Positions 59,519 through 64,000 of a stretch of DNA of 64,000 nucleotides are shown one piece after another (within the stretch, counting starts at the first letter, position 1; each line of letters starts with the position of its first letter). The position numbers were made by a program, and so were the translations under genes. Below the pieces are notes generated by a model. That model saw nothing but the letters and a program-made list of their open reading frames with translations. It was not told the origin of the DNA and did not search any database. Origin of the DNA: Kingdonia uniflora (Eukaryota; Streptophyta; Magnoliopsida; Ranunculales; Circaeasteraceae). The stretch spans positions 310,001-374,000 of the forward strand of contig JACGCM010001123.1 in the NCBI GenBank assembly GCA_014058105.1, written 5' to 3'.

Positions 59519-60053
59519 TGTAATGGTTTAATTCCGTGAGCTTGAAGTAGCCTGGAATTAGCTCTTACACCAATGTACCTGTGATAAAATCTAATCGAAA
59601 GCAAGAAATAACACTAGTGTTCAGCGTGGAAAACCTATGAATATGTTAAAAACTTCTTATTTTTGACCTTGTGAATAAGAAGTTTAGAGCTTTTGAGAAT
59701 CTAGAAAATCTAGTTTTCCTGGTGATTTCTCCTATAATTTTTTTGTTATTGTCTCTTCTGGAACTTTTTCTTTATATAGGCCTTTTTTGCAGTTCTTTAT
59801 TGTATTGGAGCACGTTCTCTGAACAATGTGGTTATTGGTGGTTGACTGAATAACTCCTGAGTTCGAGAGAGACAGGTAGCTTTTACTTGTTCAAGTTTTT
59901 CGGTTTGAGCTCGACCCATGTTGTTTATCAGTTCGTAGTGTATGTGGCAATGTTGACTTGAGAAGTCATGTGGATAATATGTGAGTCTGACATAGAAGTA
60001 GTTCGAACTGGAGATAGCTCGATCTAGGTAAGATCGAGGGGTAGACTCCTGCA
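59519..60053 (-). repeat. 5' LTR of Gypsy element B (535 bp)
   Basis: Plus-strand ends TGTAATGGTT..GACTCCTGCA. A TATA-like CCTATATAAAG on the minus strand lies at 59780-59770. Shorter than the 3' LTR because of a deletion of about 80 bp near 59655. Confidence 0.88.
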
Positions 60054-60058
60054 ATGCT

Positions 60059-60345
60059 GAGCTAACTTTAAGCATTAAATAGCATTAAAGAGTAGTTTAT
60101 AGTTAAATTAGGAGTTTAAAGACGCAAAAGAATAGGAACCATGATGAGCTGGCTTTAAGCATTAATAGTTTAGAGCCTTAAAAAGTAGTTTAAAGTTAAA
60201 TTAAGTGTTTAAAGATTGCTAATTTTCTTTCTTCCAGAATAAAAAAAAGTGTTAGAGGTGGAGTATTTTAAAAAACAACTTTAAGCATTAAAGAAAAGAG
60301 GTGTAAAGAGGTAGCTAGCAAACTTTGGACTTGCGTACGGCGATA
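60059..60345. repeat. Degenerate repeats of CTTTAAGCATTAA
   Basis: CTTTAAGCATTAA recurs near 60067, 60153 and 60280 with AGTTTAAAGTTAAATTA between. The phrase AGAATAGGARCCATG is present both here (60130) and just left of element B (45781), so element B inserted into one unit of this array. Confidence 0.65.
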
Positions 60346-60349
60346 GTGT

Positions 60350-61408
60350 GGGGTGGTTAAAAATCAATGTATATAGAAGTGCTAGCAACTTCTAGTGCTA
60401 TTAAAATTCTATGTGCTCGTATTTAATGTATTTCGATAAATTAGGTCAGAACTATTCCAATCAATAGATGATCTAGGATTAAACAAAAACAATCAAAAAT
60501 AAAGACAAGGAATTAAGAGACACATGCAATTGTTCACCTTGTGGAAACTACTTACACGGAAGAAAAACCAAAGGTCGTTGTTGATGAAATCGACAACTAA
60601 AAATCCACTAATCAGAAAGGTATTAATCTAAATTACACTAACAGACTTGATAACCTAGTCTCAAGATTATTTCTCTTCTGACTAAAGCTTCACACATAAT
60701 CTTCTTCTGCTCTCGCAACGGCCCTTCTTGATCTCTCATCAAGAATCTTCTTCTATTCTCGCGACAACCCTTCTTAATCTCATACCAAAAATCGTTCTAC
60801 AACAATATGTAGGAAGTATTGTAAAACTAACTCAGCATCAATCTCAGGATTAGAAGATGCTTGATTGATCTTGAATTCACACTCTCTGATAAAAGAGTTT
60901 TGAGCTTTTCAAAAAAATAAAGGTTTTTCAAAAACAAAAGACCGCAAAAGAAAAAGAAACATAGTTTGCTTAAATAGTAACTAAATTTATCTCGAGAGTC
61001 GTTCAAACGAGACCTAATGTCATTCGAACGAATTATGTCTAATTTTGTTTAAAACCCTAGAATGTTGACAGTCGTTCGAACGACAAGAAGTCTCGTTCGA
61101 ACGACAATTGTCTATGAACCAAATTCTAGGGGACATGTCAATTCGAACGAATGGAAAACTCGTTCGAATGAAATTATCCATGGGCCAAATTTCCAGGGGA
61201 CAAGTCAACTCGTTCGAACGAAAATTGCCTATGGGCCAAATTTCCAGGGGACATGTCAACTCGTTCGAACGATAATTAAATTAAAGCTCATTCCTTTATC
61301 AGTGAGTTCTACTTGCCTTCTATCCAGTGATCTCCATTTTGTCAGTGTCTTCGACTGAAACAACCACGAGATTCCACAAATACGAAATGGAAGAAATAAA
61401 ACCTTTCA
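60350..61408 (-). repeat. Probable 3' LTR of a minus-strand element (left border uncertain)
   Basis: The right end CCTTTCA at 61408 is followed by ATCTCCCCCTTT, the reverse complement of AAAGGGGGAGAT, a Copia-like polypurine tract. On the minus strand the LTR would start TGAAAGGTTTTATTTC. The left border could not be fixed, and the matching 5' LTR is not inside the window. Confidence 0.4.
61002..61272. repeat. Array of palindromic TCGTTCGAACGA motifs
   Basis: About eight copies or variants of TCGTTCGAACGA lie at 61002-61272. The last ones form near-exact units of about 51 bp (TGGGCCAAATTTCCAGGGG, ACA.GTCAACTCGTTCGAACG). Two more copies are at about 63823 and 63845. Confidence 0.88.
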
Positions 61409-61420
61409 ATCTCCCCCTTT
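61409..61420 (-). other. Possible polypurine tract
   Basis: Minus-strand AAAGGGGGAGAT next to the proposed LTR end, as in Copia elements. Confidence 0.45.
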
Positions 61421-61971
61421 GGTTCATTTCGTGACAAATAAAAACTAAGACGAACACACGACTCTTTAGTACTTCCCAGCCACAGAGTGAGTCAAGACCT
61501 TAGAAAGACACCACCCCTTTCAGAATAGGTTCAATCTCTTGACCTTTTCTAGGAATAATATCTTCTTACAACCCTGTTCTCATCAGATAGTGTGTGACTG
61601 AATATTTACACACTCAGCAAACGCGTTTATGATATATGTGGAAAAAGATACTTAGAATATAGTCACAAAAAAAATGAACATATAAATCCAGATAAGCATT
61701 TGCAAACCAGTCATGTAAACTCATTCCTCTCCCATTTTGTCACGGAAGAAACAATCAAACAGCTACAATAAACAATCTGAAAGTAAAAAAATTAGATACA
61801 TCAGATAAACTGATAAACAAAGGGTAGTACTAGATGAACTGATAAAGTTAATACAAGGACTCCTATCGCACATGCTCTCAAAACAAAAAAATCTCAAAGA
61901 AGAACTAGAGAAAAAAACCAAAATGGAGAACAGATGCGTGAACAAAAGTCTAGGTAAGGCACCCTGTGTAG

Positions 61972-63136
61972 TCAGGCATCTCCAGAATTAAAATCATACT
62001 CAAACCCTTGCGGCTCCTGGACCGGATGAAGACCCCTAATATCTGTCTCAATAGTCTCCAGACGTCCCTTAATAGTCCCTAGACGTTCCTCAATAGCGCC
62101 CAGCCTGGTCGTCACTGTCTGAAGTATGCTCCCAATACTTTGAAGAGAAAACACCTCCTGAGGCTGTGCAGCTGAGCTAGAAGAACTTATGTGCTCACCT
62201 GGAGGAGCAGGCGCAGAAGGTAGTACAGGAGGAAGATGAGAAGCACTCTTGGGACAGTTACTCGCATCATTTTTGTTTTAGTTTTTGTATACTCAGGTTC
62301 ATTAGGGAACACTTTATAGCCAGCAGCAGTAAGAATTGCCAGAACAAGTCGAGCAAATGGTAATGAACTCCTAGTCGCCATTTTGGTGCTGGTATCAATC
62401 ATCTCCTCAATGATGATATTAGGTAAATTGATCTTAATATCATTCTTGAAGGCATAGAGAAAAATCTTTATCCGTTCAGAGAGTTTATTCTTTTGAGATC
62501 GCGGAATGATATTCGTAATAGCTATACTGTGTACGAGGCGAGACTCATCATCTAACATCTTTCGGGAAACAATACCCGATCCAGTGTACAGTCTTTGCTG
62601 AGCCGTGATGTCAACAACCATAGTATGTAGCTCAGGAAGAATTGGAACCCCATCCTCTTCAAACTCCCCCTCAAAAGTAGCAGCAGGTCAAGGATAATAC
62701 GTTGTTGGCCAAATACATCTCGGAAACACAATGTGCTGAGAGGGACAGAAACCTAAAATAGCGTAGATGCAGTCCCTAGTGACTTTGTACTCGGTGCCAT
62801 CAATAGTGACCGAGAAAGTTCTACTAGACAGATTACGGATATGCTCAAGTTACAGCGAAGAATAGAACAATCGAAGAATCCGCGGGTATACTTTTCCAGA
62901 ATGAGTAAGAATCTTGGTCCAATTTCTTGCTTTAAACATTACAAGCACCCGTGCATAGCCTTCATTCACTTCCGAAACACTTTTGATGTCGACAACTTGT
63001 TTTTTCACAATTGGCCGATCTTTAAAGCCTTTTTTAGTAGCCCAATATACCGGGTTATCACCAACCCTTTGGCCATCAAGAATACGTGTATTGTCAGAGC
63101 GTGATCTCTTGTTTCCGGCCCGTTACTTAGGTACCA
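61972..63136 (-). pseudogene. Decayed plant-transposon-type protein gene
   Basis: From ATG at 63136-63134 (MVPK, stop) one frame reads RSRSDNTRILDGQRVGD, VLVMFKARNWTKILTHSGKV, YPRILRLFYSSL (stop), RTFSVTIDGTEYKVTRDCIY, AILGFCPSQHIVFPR (then a stop near 62690), and MLDDESRLVHSIAITNIIPR with IEEMIDTSTKMATRSSLPFA. After a frame change near 62280 it continues to RLGAIEERLGTIKGRLETIE (coiled coil) and stops at 61972. This is the layout of plant 'putative transposon protein' genes carried by LTR elements ('W...L...G..VYP.LV..FY', later 'LPYG..L..I'). Three stops plus the shift make it dead. Function of the family is unknown. Confidence 0.6.
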
Positions 63137-64000
63137 TTTGAACAAAGATGACAAGTTTTCCGCAAATAAATGCCCAAACAACAATCACAGGTGTATAATC
63201 AACCCAATAACAATCAAGAAATGCACACCTACTGTAACCAATAAACCTCCAACCACACAACCTGCAAGAAACAACACCACCACCTCCCCAAACCTAGCCA
63301 ACACGATTAAGTAGGGGAACCCAATCAAGCACAATCGCAACCCAAAACCTGCAGTATACAATCCAAACTCCAAACTCCAATCCCTAAATTCTTTTCCAAT
63401 TATACTCAGTAATGCACCCAATCAAGCACACACAAAACCACCTGCAAACAGTAAAAATAGAACCCCAAAATCCAGCAATGCAAACAATTCTAACAATCAC
63501 AGAGGTGCAATAATCAACTTAGGGAATTCCTTATACAGTTCTAACCCAATTCGTCCAAAGAAGCATAACAGAGAAAAGACTAGGGAACAATCAACACTTA
63601 GAATAGAACTTACCTAATTGGAACCCAAGCGTCAAATTGAAATTGGAGGAGTAGAGAAGATACCAACATCAACGAATTCCCTTCCAATCGAGAACCAACG
63701 ACAAGCTTAGAATGACAATGGTGGAGTTCAGTTGAGAGAGAGAGAGAGACAAAAAAGAAATCAAACCAAATTTGTTTGTAAACAACCAAACAGATGCAGG
63801 GAAGACAACTAAACCTGTGACTCGTTCGAACGACTAGATAAGTTGTTCGAACGAAAAAAAAATTTCCAAGAAAATATACTGCAACTTGGAAATGGATGAA
63901 ACAAAGGAAAACTCATCCAAAAGCACTGAGTAGCCACAGACAAACACAGAGAGCAAGAGAAAAGACAAGACTAACAAACACAATCCCCCTCAACATATGC
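63137..64000. other. Leader region or flank of the decayed element, no gene seen
   Basis: AC-rich sequence (ACCACACAACCTGCAAG-like) upstream of the minus-strand gene, two TCGTTCGAACGA-type palindromes at 63823-63858, and a GA run at 63735-63748. No primer-binding site was found before the window ends. Confidence 0.5.

Larger units (their letters stand above)
45798..60053 (-). mobile_element. Gypsy element B (Tat type), 14.3 kb, with an extra antisense gene
   Basis: 3' LTR 45798-46413 and 5' LTR 59519-60053, flanked by ATGTT (45793-45797) and ATGCT (60054-60058), a 5-bp target duplication with one change. On the minus strand: LTR, primer-binding site, gag, protease, RT, RNase H, integrase. 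Between integrase (ending near 53850) and the 3' LTR are 7 kb holding a plus-strand multi-exon gene. This layout is known for Tat-lineage elements with an antisense ORF. Many stops in all genes show it is no longer autonomous. Confidence 0.9.

Noticed and set aside
61002..61272. Palindromic array as a CRISPR
   Set aside because: Spacers are themselves repeats of one sequence, the DNA is a plant genome and no cas genes exist.

Overview
This window is nuclear DNA of a flowering plant, probably a eudicot. Genes are split by AT-rich GT..AG introns, the one recognisable housekeeping gene matches plant CDC27/HOBBIT, and most of the sequence is nested transposable elements of plant type (Gypsy, LINE, hAT, PIF/Harbinger, CACTA, LTR elements without coding capacity). 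No tRNA, rRNA, CRISPR array or prokaryotic operon was seen.

Positions 1-11565 (minus strand) hold the 5' half of CDC27 (APC3, a subunit of the anaphase-promoting complex). Nine exons join in frame for about 400 residues with no stop; the 3' half lies beyond position 1. Its introns are swollen by repeats. One holds a complete-ended PIF/Harbinger-type element (6215-9030, TTA target duplication) carrying a Myb/SANT-like fragment. About 120 bp upstream of the CDC27 start codon sits a hAT-type element (11685-14364) with 13-bp terminal inverted repeats and a perfect 8-bp target duplication. It carries an intron-containing but damaged copy of a multi-pass membrane protein gene.

Positions 14475-22450 are a minus-strand LINE remnant interrupted by a plus-strand Tat-like Gypsy element that has lost its reverse transcriptase and its 3' end. 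A CACTA-type terminus follows at 22688, then an unidentified six-exon coiled-coil gene (minus, 23803-26765) with two nonsense codons.

Positions 27500-43100 are a graveyard of gene pieces: a LINE-type RNase H, a PPR pseudogene, one SEC23 exon, two broken exons of glycerate kinase (GLYK) and the last two exons of an NDC80-like kinetochore gene. Inserted among them are a solo LTR (33792-34417, TSD GCAAC) and a very young, non-coding LTR element (34838-39348, TSD AGCTG). The two 810-bp LTRs of the latter differ at one base.

Positions 45798-60053 are one 14.3-kb Gypsy element of the Tat type on the minus strand. It has gag, protease, RT, RNase H and integrase, plus a long extra gene in the opposite direction between pol and the 3' LTR. 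That gene resembles the 'putative gypsy type transposon' family followed by coiled coils. Target duplication is ATGTT/ATGCT. The last 4 kb contain tandem palindromic repeats (TCGTTCGAACGA), a likely LTR and polypurine tract, and a decayed minus-strand element gene. CDC27 is the only gene here that looks functional.
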